A stretch of DNA of 64,000 bases, from positions 186,001 through 250,000 of the forward strand of contig JAYODU010000003.1 of NCBI GenBank assembly GCA_038106445.1, given 5' to 3'. Below the pieces are notes generated by a model. That model was not told the origin of the DNA. It saw only the letters and a program-made list of their open reading frames with translations, and searched no databases. The DNA comes from Pseudemcibacter sp038106445 (GTDB lineage: Bacteria; Pseudomonadota; Alphaproteobacteria; Sphingomonadales; Emcibacteraceae). Made by a program: the position numbers and the translations under genes. Shown here piece after piece: positions 8,568 to 17,523 of this stretch (its first letter is position 1; the number at the start of each line of letters is the position of its first letter).

Positions 8568-9998
8568 TTAAAGTGACCATCCCTCCCTATATTTTCGGCT
8601 GACGAACTGATTGGCGGGATCAAAATTGGTGATGCGCATATTTGGCCCGTCCCAAAGCAGCTTTTTACGCCCCGGATAGTTGGTATCATCACCGTCTTTT
8701 TCCTGTAGGCCGTAACTGCGGATCGCAAGGTTCCCCATCAGGATACTTTCCGTAAGCGGCCCGGCAAAATCGAAGCTTGATGTTAAGGCTTTGTGCTTAT
8801 CACTGCCGTACCCTGCTTTACAGGCGTCAACCCAATGGGCGCAGTGCCCGTTTTCCGGCAGGTTGGTCAGATTTTCCGGTCCGTCCATTGTGATAATTTC
8901 ACCGGAATTAAAGTATATTTTCGGGTTCATGGCATATGTACCACAGGTCATGATGCCTTTTTCACCCATCATGATCACACCATTCGTGCTGTCATCATCA
9001 CCGATTGGATGATCAGCAGGGATTAGGTCCGGATGAAACGGTCGCAGGCCACCGTCGGTCCATGTCATTTTTAGTGGTTTAGCATTTTTTTCCGTTGCCG
9101 GGAAGCTAAGCTGTGTGCTTGATGAGGGCGGGCAGCTATCCGGCAGGTAGTCAGGTACCCAGTCCTGTGAATAAATGGCGCCGACGCTGCTTTCGACTTC
9201 TGTTGGGTAACCAAGTCCCAGAACACGAAACGGTGGATCAATCAAATGACATGCCATGTCACCAAGTGCGCCGGTACCGAAATTCCACCAACCACGCCAT
9301 TTAAACGGATGATAAAGCGGATGATAATCGACCCATTCGGCGGGGCCAATGAAACTGTCCCAGGCAATGCCGTCCATCATTTTTGGCATTGCTGTCGGGC
9401 TTTTTATTCCCTGCGGCCAGACGGGCCGGTTGGTCCAGACATGAACCTTATCCACGGCACCAATTAGCCCCTGATCAAACCACTCTATCATTTGTTTTAC
9501 GCCTGCGCCGGAAGCGCCCTGATTGCCCATTTGTGTTACGATATTATATCGTTCCGCCGCTTGCGTTAGCATGCGTGCTTCATAAATATTATGGGTAAGC
9601 GGTTTTTGAACATAGGTATGTATGCCTTGTTTCATCGCCGCCATTGTAATTACGGCATGGTTGTGATCCGGCGTTGAAACGGTGATTGCATCAATATCCG
9701 TCATGTCATCAAACATGCGGCGCCAATCTTTATATCGTTTGGCATTTGGAAATTTTTCAAAGGCTTCTGCGGCCATATTAAAATCTACATCAACAATGGC
9801 GGCAATGTTTGATGAACCATTATTCCATGCATTCACTGCATCGGAATATCCCTTGCCGCCGCCGCCGACAACAGCCACATTAAGTTGGTCACTGGGTGGG
9901 GTCATACCCTGGCCCAGAACATGACGTGGTACGATCATCAGTCCGGTTGTTGCAAGGGCCGTTTTTTTGATAAAATTTCGTCTTGTTGTTTTTGACAT
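8568..9998 (-). CDS. Gfo/Idh/MocA family oxidoreductase with Tat signal
   Basis: A 476-residue protein that starts with a twin-arginine signal ('TTRRNFIKKTALATTGLMIV'), followed by a Rossmann fold ('VAVVGGGGKGY', about residues 41-51) and the family dinucleotide/substrate motif 'YVQKPLTHNIYEARML' (about 133-148), where the Lys is the usual catalytic residue. A typical MocA C-terminal alpha/beta domain follows. It is expected in the periplasm with a tightly bound nicotinamide cofactor, as in other Tat-exported Gfo/Idh proteins that act on sugars or inositol-like compounds. The ribosome site GGGAGG precedes ATG. It is divergent from the M20 peptidase gene. The substrate is unknown. Confidence 0.88.
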   Translation of the reverse strand: MSKTTRRNFIKKTALATTGLMIVPRHVLGQGMTPPSDQLNVAVVGGGGKGYSDAVNAWNNGSSNIAAIVDVDFNMAAEAFEKFPNAKRYKDWRRMFDDMTDIDAITVSTPDHNHAVITMAAMKQGIHTYVQKPLTHNIYEARMLTQAAERYNIVTQMGNQGASGAGVKQMIEWFDQGLIGAVDKVHVWTNRPVWPQGIKSPTAMPKMMDGIAWDSFIGPAEWVDYHPLYHPFKWRGWWNFGTGALGDMACHLIDPPFRVLGLGYPTEVESSVGAIYSQDWVPDYLPDSCPPSSSTQLSFPATEKNAKPLKMTWTDGGLRPFHPDLIPADHPIGDDDSTNGVIMMGEKGIMTCGTYAMNPKIYFNSGEIITMDGPENLTNLPENGHCAHWVDACKAGYGSDKHKALTSSFDFAGPLTESILMGNLAIRSYGLQEKDGDDTNYPGRKKLLWDGPNMRITNFDPANQFVSRKYREGWSL

Positions 9999-10084
9999 TA
10001 TACCTCCCTAAGCATATTGCTTTGAAATATGGTTTGGGTAAACTATGCACGTATCACACGCAATTTGCAAATAAAGGAATGATA

Positions 10085-11476
10085 ATGAAATTTGTGTATG
10101 GAATTCTGCTGACTTTATGCATAACTTTGACAGTACAGGCGCAGGAAAAAGAACCATTTGAAGACGTAGCCCACCAGATTCTTAAAGACAGTATACCCAT
10201 GCGCACGGTTGTGGGGTATGGTCAGGTGCCAAAATTCGCAAAATATCTTGAAAAATATTTTCTGGATGCAGGATTTCACAGCGAAGACATCATGCTTTTT
10301 GAGCATGATGAAACAATGGGTATGATTGTCCGTTATCGGGGCGACGGCAGGTCCGGGCAAAAACCAATTTTGGTTTCATCGCATCTGGATGTGGTTGAAG
10401 CCTTGCCAAAAGACTGGGAACGTGATCCATACACATTAATCGAAGAGAACGGTTTTTATTTTGGTAGGGGCGTACTTGATACAAAACTTAACGTTGCAGC
10501 CATAACCGCAACATTCCTAAGACTTAAAGCTGAAAATTTTGTACCAAGCCGTGATTTGATTATCGCTTTTTCCGGTGATGAGGAAACATCAATGGCCACA
10601 ACAGGCCTGATGGCGACAAAATATAAAGACCTTATTGATGCTGATTTTGCGATTGTCGCTGATGGTGGTGGCGGCACGTTAAATGAGCACGGTGAGCCCA
10701 TATCATTTGTTGTTGACGGGGCGGAAAAAACATATGCAACATTTTATGTAACCGCAAAAAATGAAGGCGGGCATAGTTCACTGCCCCGCAGGGATAACGC
10801 CATCTATGATTTATCTGAAGCTTTGATGAGGCTTGCGAATTATGATTTTCCGGTGAAACACAGTGATCTGACACTGGCATATTTTGAGCGCATGGCCCCT
10901 ATGGTCGGCGGAGAAGTGGGTCAGGCAATGATGGATTTTGTTGCAAATCAGAATAATCAGGCCGCAATAAACAAATTGCGTGAATACCCCGAATATAGGG
11001 GAACGATCGGAACAACATGTGTTGCAACGATGCTTGAAGGCGGGCATGCGCAAAACGCATTGCCGCAATCGGCAACCGCAACGATCAATTGCCGTATTTA
11101 TCCCGGTGAGGGGATTGATAAAACATTGCAGCAATTAAAAGACGTTATGAATAATGACACTTTTGAATGGGCTCTTGATATGATTGATGTGGTTCCGGAA
11201 AGCCCGTCTTCGCCTATGCGGGAAGATGTATTTTCCGCGGTTGAACGTGCAATTCATGCAGAATATCCGAATGTACCAATTATACCGCATTTATCACTTG
11301 GCGCGTCCGATGGTGCACATTTCAGAGCGGCCGGTATTTCGAGTTATGCGATGATGGGTATTTTTATCAAAAACAGTGATGAATTCAGCCATGGTCTAAA
11401 TGAAAGAACACCTGTTGAAAGCCTGCCCCTGTCGATGAGGATATGGCACAGGCTTCTTAGGGATTTGGCGGGATAA
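10085..11476 (+). CDS. Exported M20 family metallopeptidase
   Basis: A 463-residue zinc peptidase with an N-terminal signal peptide ('FVYGILLTLCITLTVQAQ'). Metal and catalytic motifs are 'VSSHLDVVEALP' (His and Asp), 'YFGRGVLDTK' (bridging Asp) and 'FSGDEETSM' (Glu-Glu), with a dimerisation domain inserted around residues 225-340 and a final zinc His in 'DEFSHGLNER'. I chose ATG at 10085 because AAGGA lies seven bases before it; an upstream in-frame extension has no signal-like start. It likely acts as an exported dipeptidase or carboxypeptidase. It is followed by an imperfect hairpin over its stop codon and then by insertion sequence debris. Confidence 0.86.
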   Translation: MKFVYGILLTLCITLTVQAQEKEPFEDVAHQILKDSIPMRTVVGYGQVPKFAKYLEKYFLDAGFHSEDIMLFEHDETMGMIVRYRGDGRSGQKPILVSSHLDVVEALPKDWERDPYTLIEENGFYFGRGVLDTKLNVAAITATFLRLKAENFVPSRDLIIAFSGDEETSMATTGLMATKYKDLIDADFAIVADGGGGTLNEHGEPISFVVDGAEKTYATFYVTAKNEGGHSSLPRRDNAIYDLSEALMRLANYDFPVKHSDLTLAYFERMAPMVGGEVGQAMMDFVANQNNQAAINKLREYPEYRGTIGTTCVATMLEGGHAQNALPQSATATINCRIYPGEGIDKTLQQLKDVMNNDTFEWALDMIDVVPESPSSPMREDVFSAVERAIHAEYPNVPIIPHLSLGASDGAHFRAAGISSYAMMGIFIKNSDEFSHGLNERTPVESLPLSMRIWHRLLRDLAG

Positions 11477-11503
11477 TAATAGGTGGTATTTTTATTCCGC
11501 CTT

Positions 11504-12010
11504 TGTCCGTCGTCAAATCATTTGAGACACCTATAGTGTTTTCACTAAGGAGACTTTGACCTCATATTGTTATTGATATTAAGCGACGAGCTTGCGGTGT
11601 TGCAAGCGTCTTTGTTTCATGGTTTTGATTTTAATGCGTCTCCTTTTTTCCAGTATTGATTTATCCCTGCCGAAGTAGACATCAGCAGGTGTCACGTTAT
11701 TCAGACTTTCATGATATCTGTGGTGATTATAATAATCGATGAATTTTCCGATCTCATATTCCAGTTGGCTTGGCAAGTAATAGTTATCCAGCAGAACCCT
11801 GTTCTTTAACGTTTGATGCCAACGTTCAATCTTTCCCTGTGTTTGTGGATGATAAGGAGCGCCGTGCAAATGCCCCATACCTTTTTCTTTCAGGAAGTCA
11901 GCGAGTTCTTCCGCGATATAGGATGAACCATTATCAGATAACAGTCTTGGTTTATGAATGACATGGACTTGATCACAACCCGAAGCATCAAGTGCCAGAT
12001 TAAGAGTATC
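11504..12010 (-). mobile_element. Truncated insertion sequence (IS3-type), one end preserved
   Basis: The left boundary TGTCCGTCGTC at 11504 recurs in inverted orientation at 48971, and the next roughly 108 bp match that second copy with only a few differences, which defines an IS terminus. The element holds the C-terminal part of a DDE transposase. It is cut at about 12010, where amidohydrolase coding sequence begins without the other IS end. A deletion therefore removed the rest of the IS together with the front of the amidohydrolase gene. Confidence 0.7.
11579..12010 (-). pseudogene. IS3-family transposase, C-terminal remnant
   Basis: The open frame continues beyond the first ATG at 11878 up to about 12010. 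It reads through 'LALDASGCDQVHVIHKPRLL', then 'SDNGSSYIAEEL' and 'HPQTQGKIERWHQTLKNR'. These carry the second Asp and the final Glu of the DDE integrase core; the first Asp and the whole N-terminal half are missing. The tail 'YNHHRYHESLNNVTPADVYF' is typical of IS3-group OrfB proteins. It has no start of its own and cannot be active. Confidence 0.75.
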
Positions 12011-12145
12011 GGTGCCGATGACGTTGGGACCATCGAACCCGGCAAATGGGGAGACTTGGTGATCTTTACCAAAAACCCTGCCGAAGATATTATGAATACC
12101 AAAACCATCGAAAGCGTCTGGATCGCCGGGAACAGGATGGAGTAA
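12011..12145 (+). pseudogene. Amidohydrolase C-terminal remnant
   Basis: Forty-four codons ending at TAA 12143-12145 match the C-terminal beta-sandwich strand of amidohydrolases: 'DVGTIEPGKWGDLVIFTKNP' and 'ESVWIAGNRM'. The upstream part, including all metal-binding residues, is lost at the junction with the truncated insertion sequence. It is on the opposite strand to the transposase remnant. Confidence 0.65.
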
Positions 12146-12202
12146 AAGAATAAAAAAGTGTATGTTAAAAGAAATTAAAGTGCGTTAGAGGGGAGGGTAA
12201 AA

Positions 12203-12580
12203 ATGCGTTTATTTATAGCCGTTTTCCTATCTGTATTGCTGATATGTCCACAAACCTCAATATTTGCTAAAAATCAATCTACCGAACAGAAGGCGGAAGA
12301 GGAAATTTATATTCCTTTAAATTTAGAAGATGCTATTCGGCAATTGAAAGTGATTATATCTTCTGATGATTTGGAGAAGATTAAAATGACCTCTGAAGCG
12401 GATGTTATTGGTCTCTATCATTTCGGATTGGGGACGGGCTTAAGAAATTCATGGAGATTATGGGGAGATTCAAGATTAAGCAAATGGTTCAATAGCATCG
12501 AAATTTTTCATGCGGAAGATATGAGCGGTATTATTATAATCAGTTTACACAGGAACCTTAACGACAAACTAATTAAGTAG
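12203..12580 (+). CDS. Exported DUF6794-like protein
   Basis: 125 residues with a cleavable signal peptide ('LFIAVFLSVLLICPQTSIFA') and a domain with 'LEDAIRQLKVIISSDDLEKI', 'GLGTGLRNSWRLWGDSRL' and 'DMSGIIIISLHRNLN'. I recognise this as DUF6794, whose members I know only as uncharacterised. The ribosome site GAGGGGAGGG precedes the ATG. It lies alone between insertion sequence debris and the aldehyde dehydrogenase operon and may be accessory cargo. No function is proposed. Confidence 0.65.
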   Translation: MRLFIAVFLSVLLICPQTSIFAKNQSTEQKAEEEIYIPLNLEDAIRQLKVIISSDDLEKIKMTSEADVIGLYHFGLGTGLRNSWRLWGDSRLSKWFNSIEIFHAEDMSGIIIISLHRNLNDKLIK

Positions 12581-12651
12581 GAAGAGCAAGTCTCGTCTGT
12601 TAGGCAATTTTGGGAACAAATTGAATAAGCCAAGTTCAAATAACAAATTTT

Positions 12652-14154
12652 TTATGAACAATTCAAGTCCAACCAAGTGGATTTGATGTTGGTGTATTTT
12701 CCAATCGCATGAAGTGATTTATCAACCCCGATGCCGGATTGTTTATAGCCGCCGAAGGGCAGGGCGATGTCGGCGGAACTGTAGCTGTTAATGGATACGG
12801 CGCCTACCTGTAAATCACGGGCGGCCTTATGGGCGATGTTGATATCCGATGTCCATATTGCACCCGCAAGTCCAAATGGTGAATCGTTTGCAATATCAAT
12901 GGCTTCTTTGTAATTTTTAAAGCTGATCACGGAGAGAACCGGGCCGAATATTTCTTCGCGGGCGATGGTCATTTCGGGTTTGACGCTGCCGAAAATGGTC
13001 GGGTTTATGTAGTAACCACAATCGTTTACGGTTGCGCTGTCACCGCCCAGTATCAGGTCCGCACCTTCATCCTTCCCACGGGCGATATAGCCATTAATAC
13101 GGTCAAAATGCCCTTTATCGACAATGGCGCCAAGGTTTGTTTCCGGGTTAAGCGGGTCCCCCGGTACACGGGTTTTGCCGATAGCGGCGACGCGTTCAAT
13201 AAATTCGTCCCTGATGCTGTCCTGCACCAGAAGTCGTGATGCGGCGGCGCAGACCTCGCCCTGGTTAAAAAATGCGTTCATGGCGGCATTCATTACGGCC
13301 TTGTCCATATCCGGGCAGTCCGCCATGACAATATTGGGGTTTTTCCCGCCGCATTCAAGCCACACGGCTTTCATATTTGAACGGCCGGAATATTCAAGAA
13401 ATTTTTTACCTACGGCCGTGGATCCGGTAAAGGTCAGGCAGTCAATATCATGATGAAGCCCGATGGCGGCCCCGGCTTCGGCACCGTGGCCGGTCACCAC
13501 GTTAAATACCCCTTCGGGGATGCCGGCTTTGATGGCAAGTTCCGCCAGTTTCAGGATCGATTGTGGGGTTTGTTCGCTTGGTTTTACGATCACACAGTTT
13601 CCTGCCGCAAGCGCCGGTGCAATTTTCCAGCAGGCCATCATCAATGGAAAATTCCACGGCACGACAACCCCGACGATACCCATGGGTTCGCGGGTGATGG
13701 TGGCGCGCACGTTATCGGGCGTTGCGATAATTTCATCGGTAATTTTATCAATGGCTTCGCCGTACCATTTAAGCGCCGCGCTGGAAAGGTTCACATCCGC
13801 CATGCGCGCTTCCATGATCGGCTTTCCCACATTCAGGCATTCCATCAAGGCAAGCGTATCGCCATGTTCAAGCACAAGTGCGGCCAGTTTTTGTAAAATA
13901 ACGCCACGGTCCCGCGGGGCCATACGGGACCAGTGCCCGGCCTTAAAAGCGGCGCGTGCCGATTTAACCGCTGCGTCCACATCATAGGCGTCACACGCCG
14001 CCATATGGGCGGTCATTTTTTCGGTGGCCGGGTTGATGGTTTCATATGTTTTACCGGAAAGCGCATCAACATATTCCCCGCCGATGAAAGCGCGTGTCTG
14101 GTGGGTAAATTCACTGGCCATTTTTTTCCAGCCATCATAATCGGGCAGGTTCAT
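12652..14154 (-). CDS. NAD(P)+-dependent aldehyde dehydrogenase
   Basis: A 500-residue enzyme of the ALDH superfamily. The cofactor motif is 'GVVVPWNFPLMMACWKIAPA', the catalytic Glu is in 'WLECGGKNPN' and the nucleophile Cys is in 'FFNQGEVCAAASR'. 'EEIFGPVLSVISF' is the usual C-terminal signature. Length is standard. It is the last gene of a four-gene minus-strand operon, two bases after the aminotransferase stop. It probably oxidises a semialdehyde formed by the divergent HpcH/HpaI aldolase or by the aminotransferase. The sequence resembles PuuC / betaine-aldehyde-type enzymes, but the substrate cannot be assigned. Confidence 0.88.
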   Translation of the reverse strand: MNLPDYDGWKKMASEFTHQTRAFIGGEYVDALSGKTYETINPATEKMTAHMAACDAYDVDAAVKSARAAFKAGHWSRMAPRDRGVILQKLAALVLEHGDTLALMECLNVGKPIMEARMADVNLSSAALKWYGEAIDKITDEIIATPDNVRATITREPMGIVGVVVPWNFPLMMACWKIAPALAAGNCVIVKPSEQTPQSILKLAELAIKAGIPEGVFNVVTGHGAEAGAAIGLHHDIDCLTFTGSTAVGKKFLEYSGRSNMKAVWLECGGKNPNIVMADCPDMDKAVMNAAMNAFFNQGEVCAAASRLLVQDSIRDEFIERVAAIGKTRVPGDPLNPETNLGAIVDKGHFDRINGYIARGKDEGADLILGGDSATVNDCGYYINPTIFGSVKPEMTIAREEIFGPVLSVISFKNYKEAIDIANDSPFGLAGAIWTSDINIAHKAARDLQVGAVSINSYSSADIALPFGGYKQSGIGVDKSLHAIGKYTNIKSTWLDLNCS

Positions 14155-14155
14155 T

Positions 14156-15241
14156 TTATTTTCCCATATAATCCTTCATGGCGTCTATGAAGGCTTTATT
14201 TTCATCGTCGGTTCCGACGGTAATCCGTAAACTGCTGTCCAGCCCGTATGCGCCAAGCGGCCCAACGCCAATGTCATTTTCTTTTAAATACTGATCACAG
14301 GCTTTCATCTTTTCCCGGCCATCCGCGAAATGAATAAGCATAAAATTACAAACGCTTGGCGTGACATTTATACCTAACGCACGAAGTTCCGCGCTCATCC
14401 AATCGATGGATTTCTGGCAGTGACTTCTCACCATATTCGCATATTCATCATCCATCACGGCGGCGGCGCCCGCGGCCTGCGCCGGATAATTCACATTAAA
14501 GCCACCCTTTAAATGGAGAAGGGTATTGATGATTTCCGCCGGGCCGTATGTCCAGCCGACCCGAAGCCCGGAAAGCCCGTATAATTTTGAAAGGGTGCGT
14601 GTGACCACCACATTGGCATACTGATCCACAAGTGAAAGACCTGCATCATAATCATTATGGGTGCAAAATTCAGCGTAGGCTGCATCAAGCACCAGCAGAA
14701 TATCATCCCGAAGTTCCGCACGAAGCCGTTTTATATCATCATACGGGACATATGTCCCCGTCGGGTTTCCCGGGTTATCAAGAAATACGAGACGGGTTTT
14801 ATCGGTCACAGCATCAAGGATATACTGAACATTGATTTTAAAATCGTCATGTTCAACGGGAATGCCAATACCGCCCGCCATGGCGATATTGAATTTATAC
14901 ACCATGAAGCCATATTTCGGATATATAACCTCATCCTCCGGTGCGATATAGGCACGGGCGATAAAGGCAAGTATCTGTTCTGATCCCGCCGTGCACATGA
15001 TGCGGGTGTTATCAATCCCGTATTTTTCACCAAGCACCAGACGCAGGCTGTGGGATGTATATTCAGGATAACGGTTAAGCACTTTTCCAGCGGCATCATA
15101 TGCGGCGCGTGCCGCGGGGCATGGCGGAAACGGGCTTTCATTAAGCGCGAGATTGACTTTATAAACCGGTTTTTTAAAGTCCGCTGGTGGCTGCGGCTGC
15201 GATGGGGAACTTGTTATATGATCGTTTGCTTTAACGGGCAT
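14156..15241 (-). CDS. Class I/II PLP aminotransferase (histidinol-phosphate aminotransferase-like)
   Basis: A 361-residue fold-type I aminotransferase resembling HisC. It has the N-terminal 'NLALNESPFPPCPA', 'DNPGNPTGTYVP' (Asn contacting PLP) and the Schiff-base Lys in 'VVVTRTLSKLYGLSGLRVGW', with the phosphate-binding Arg in 'GLRVGW'. It lies between a cupin gene and the aldehyde dehydrogenase gene and away from any his operon, so a catabolic transamination is more likely than histidine synthesis. Transamination followed by aldehyde oxidation would be a sensible pair of steps. This is inference from context. Confidence 0.83.
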   Translation of the reverse strand: MPVKANDHITSSPSQPQPPADFKKPVYKVNLALNESPFPPCPAARAAYDAAGKVLNRYPEYTSHSLRLVLGEKYGIDNTRIMCTAGSEQILAFIARAYIAPEDEVIYPKYGFMVYKFNIAMAGGIGIPVEHDDFKINVQYILDAVTDKTRLVFLDNPGNPTGTYVPYDDIKRLRAELRDDILLVLDAAYAEFCTHNDYDAGLSLVDQYANVVVTRTLSKLYGLSGLRVGWTYGPAEIINTLLHLKGGFNVNYPAQAAGAAAVMDDEYANMVRSHCQKSIDWMSAELRALGINVTPSVCNFMLIHFADGREKMKACDQYLKENDIGVGPLGAYGLDSSLRITVGTDDENKAFIDAMKDYMGK

Positions 15242-15265
15242 TTAATTACTTTCAAAAATCTTCAC

Positions 15266-15601
15266 TTAATTAAAAAAATCTTCTCTGGCTGGGGTAAACA
15301 CATCCAAATTCATCACATCCTCATCACCGATAACAACCGCATGATGCATGACATTCGGCGGCACCACAAGAAGCCCGCCGGGGCCAAGCCGGTGCACATC
15401 ATCACCCACATGAAAATCCACTTCACCGGACATGATGTAGACAATTTGCTCGTAAACATGTTTATGGGGGCGGGGCTCATGTTGTGGTTCCAGTTTGTGC
15501 ATGGCGATGGTTGCCCCGTTTCCGGTGAAGGCTTTCTGATAAACGCCATCACGGATTTTTTTCCATTCCATTTTTGACCAGTCAACTTTTGATATTTCCA
15601 T
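15266..15601 (-). CDS. Small cupin domain protein
   Basis: 111 residues forming a single cupin barrel. Motif 1 is 'HEPRPHKHVYEQIVYIMSG' (two His, one Glu) and motif 2 is 'GPGGLLVVPPNVMHHAVVIG'. With metal ligands present it could be an isomerase, a dioxygenase or a decarboxylase; small cupins also serve as auxiliary binding proteins. It is second in the operon after the dihydroorotate dehydrogenase-like gene (14 bp gap). The function is not resolved. Confidence 0.8.
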   Translation of the reverse strand: MEISKVDWSKMEWKKIRDGVYQKAFTGNGATIAMHKLEPQHEPRPHKHVYEQIVYIMSGEVDFHVGDDVHRLGPGGLLVVPPNVMHHAVVIGDEDVMNLDVFTPAREDFFN

Positions 15602-15615
15602 TACTCTATCCTTTT

Positions 15616-16659
15616 TTAATTCGGCACGAAGTCGCGCCAGTAATCCTTCCTGTTTTGCTGTTCGCCGTAACTTTCGACCTTGTCCGCGGCCATGCCGATT
15701 ATATCATCAAGTTCAAGGTTTTTAACTTCCAGATAATCTTCGATCTGGATCAGTGATCTTGATATGACTTTGTAACCGCTTGTAAAAATAGCACTTGTCA
15801 TTTGGACGGCGCGTGCGCCGGATAATAAAAACCGCAGCATATCAAGCCCGTCACGCGCGCCATTTGTTGCAATAAGGGGAAAATCGGTGCCGATTTTTTC
15901 ACGTAATTTTACAAGCTGATGGCAGGTGATTGGCAGCGCCCATGGGCCACCATAGGCCGCGTGTGTGCCAAGCATCGGTTTTCCCGTTTCAAGATCAGGA
16001 ATAAACCCCATATAACGGCCCATTAATGTGACGCTCGCGGCACCCGCATCCTTTGCGGCTTTAACCATCGCGGGGATATCATCGCTTTGACCGGTAAGTT
16101 TCACCCAGACTGGTATATGCACGGCTTCTTTTACCGCGGTGATAATATCGCGAATATGATTTGCATTTTTTTCAAGCCGGATTGCGCCCGCGGCGGCTTC
16201 ATTACCATGCGGGGCGCCCACATTGACTTCAAGAATACGGATGCCTGCCCGTTGAACGGCAATGGCATGTTCAACAAGTTTATCCAGTGATGCCGGTATT
16301 AGGCTAGCGATGCAGTAGGAATTATATTTGCGTGCGATCTTGTCGGCCCTGCTTGCCATCGAAAGCCATTCGGCAAAGGGCTTTGGATAAAGGCCGGAAC
16401 GGTTAAAAAGGCTTGCATCTCTTGCGGGCTGGAAATTCCAGGGCAGTTTTCTGAAATTACTGTCAATCAGGGCATAATCTGTTTTTTCCAATTGTTCTTT
16501 CGCAGCCATATTTTCGTTCACTGATTTAAGCACGATGGCAGCGGCGCCAGCGTCCAGCGCTTTTTCAATGCCGGAAAGTTCAATAAAATGTTCTCCGGAG
16601 CCACAAATAAGCGGATTTTTAAGGTTTATATCACCTATTTTTGTGTCAAGATTTTTCAT
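15616..16659 (-). CDS. Dihydroorotate dehydrogenase-like FMN oxidoreductase (non-canonical)
   Basis: A 347-residue TIM-barrel flavoprotein of the DHODH superfamily: 'NPLICGSGEHF' near the N-terminus, 'IRILEVNVGAPHGNEAA' at the active-site strand, 'VWVKLTGQ' and 'LIATNGARDGLDMLRFLLSG' at the FMN phosphate site. Class 1A enzymes have Cys (and class 2 Ser) as catalytic base in the active-site loop; here that loop reads 'NVGAPHG' with neither. With no pyrimidine genes nearby it probably reduces or oxidises another ene-type substrate in a catabolic pathway. It is first in its operon and has a shared dyad operator in its promoter. Confidence 0.75.
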   Translation of the reverse strand: MKNLDTKIGDINLKNPLICGSGEHFIELSGIEKALDAGAAAIVLKSVNENMAAKEQLEKTDYALIDSNFRKLPWNFQPARDASLFNRSGLYPKPFAEWLSMASRADKIARKYNSYCIASLIPASLDKLVEHAIAVQRAGIRILEVNVGAPHGNEAAAGAIRLEKNANHIRDIITAVKEAVHIPVWVKLTGQSDDIPAMVKAAKDAGAASVTLMGRYMGFIPDLETGKPMLGTHAAYGGPWALPITCHQLVKLREKIGTDFPLIATNGARDGLDMLRFLLSGARAVQMTSAIFTSGYKVISRSLIQIEDYLEVKNLELDDIIGMAADKVESYGEQQNRKDYWRDFVPN

Positions 16660-16700
16660 TTAATTTTGCGAATAGCTTTGTTTGACAATTTATCATTTAT

Positions 16701-16715
16701 TGATACTCTGTTCCA
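16701..16715. promoter_or_regulatory. Putative IclR-type operator in the divergent promoter
   Basis: TGATACTCTGTTCCA is identical at 14 of 15 positions to the dyad at 5491-5505. It sits 42 bp upstream of the DHODH-like gene and 34 bp upstream of the aldolase gene, a position from which one regulator could control both directions. Which protein binds it is inference. Confidence 0.5.
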
Positions 16716-16748
16716 TATTACAAGACAAATGAAAAACGTGAAAATACT

Positions 16749-17504
16749 ATGAGTAATAAATCAGAATTCAGAAAACGCCTCCTCGCGGGGGAAGAATTGT
16801 TTGGTACATTTATCAAAACACCGGCTCATCAGGTGGTTGAAGTGTTGGGGATGACTGACCTTGATTTCCTGATGATTGATCAGGAGCATACCCCTTTTGA
16901 TGCAGGCACAATTGACCGACTCATACTCGCCGGGCGTGCGGCCGATATGCCAATGTTTGTGCGTATCCAGCAAAATACCGCAACGGGTATGCTTGGCCCG
17001 CTTGATTGCGGGGCAACCGGTGTGGTGGTGCCCCATGTGGCGACACCGGAAAAGGCAAAAGAAATTGGTGATGGTGGTCGTTATATGACCGGGCGCCGCG
17101 GTTTTGCAGGAACGCAGCGCGCCGGTGGTTATGGCACAAAACCGATGGCCGACTATATCGCCGAAGCAGACGCAGAAACCGTTATTATTGCACAGATTGA
17201 AGATGTGGAAGCCGTCGACAATATTGAAGAAATTGTAAAAAATGAAAATATTGACGCGTATTTCCTTGGTCGTGCCGATTTAACGGTTGGTTACCGCGCG
17301 AAATCAACCAGTGATAAAATCGTGCTGGATGCGGTTGATCATGTTTGCAACGTGGTGCGCGGGGCGGGAAAAAGGCTTGCAGCATATGCCAAGGCGGATG
17401 AAAAAGATTATCTGCGCGCACTGGGTGTCACCATGTTTACGGTTGGATCCGAACATAATCTTTTATTATCCGGCGCCAACAAAATAAAAAGTGATTTTTC
17501 TTAA
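16749..17504 (+). CDS. HpcH/HpaI-type aldolase
   Basis: A 251-residue class II (divalent metal) aldolase. The catalytic His is in 'FLMIDQEHTPFD', the substrate Arg in 'MFVRIQQN', the metal Glu in 'IIAQIEDVEAV' and the metal Asp in 'YFLGRADLTVGY'. Members split 4-hydroxy-2-oxo acids into pyruvate and an aldehyde, the final step of many meta-cleavage routes. The product aldehyde could feed the divergent aldehyde dehydrogenase. It forms an operon with the DUF6282 gene (19 bp gap). Confidence 0.86.
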   Translation: MSNKSEFRKRLLAGEELFGTFIKTPAHQVVEVLGMTDLDFLMIDQEHTPFDAGTIDRLILAGRAADMPMFVRIQQNTATGMLGPLDCGATGVVVPHVATPEKAKEIGDGGRYMTGRRGFAGTQRAGGYGTKPMADYIAEADAETVIIAQIEDVEAVDNIEEIVKNENIDAYFLGRADLTVGYRAKSTSDKIVLDAVDHVCNVVRGAGKRLAAYAKADEKDYLRALGVTMFTVGSEHNLLLSGANKIKSDFS

Positions 17505-17523
17505 ATTTCAGGACTGAGTACCA

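Noticed and set aside
11467..11501. Hairpin over the M20 peptidase stop codon as terminator
   Set aside because: The arms (GGCGG...CCGCC) pair only imperfectly and the T-run is short, so it is mentioned with the gene but not called separately.
11890..12108. 72-codon minus-strand frame in the insertion sequence
   Set aside because: It is another frame of the transposase remnant and the amidohydrolase fragment, both of which match known families in their own frames.
14156..15241. True histidine biosynthesis gene hisC
   Set aside because: No other his gene is near and the operon is catabolic; the family resemblance alone does not support the symbol.
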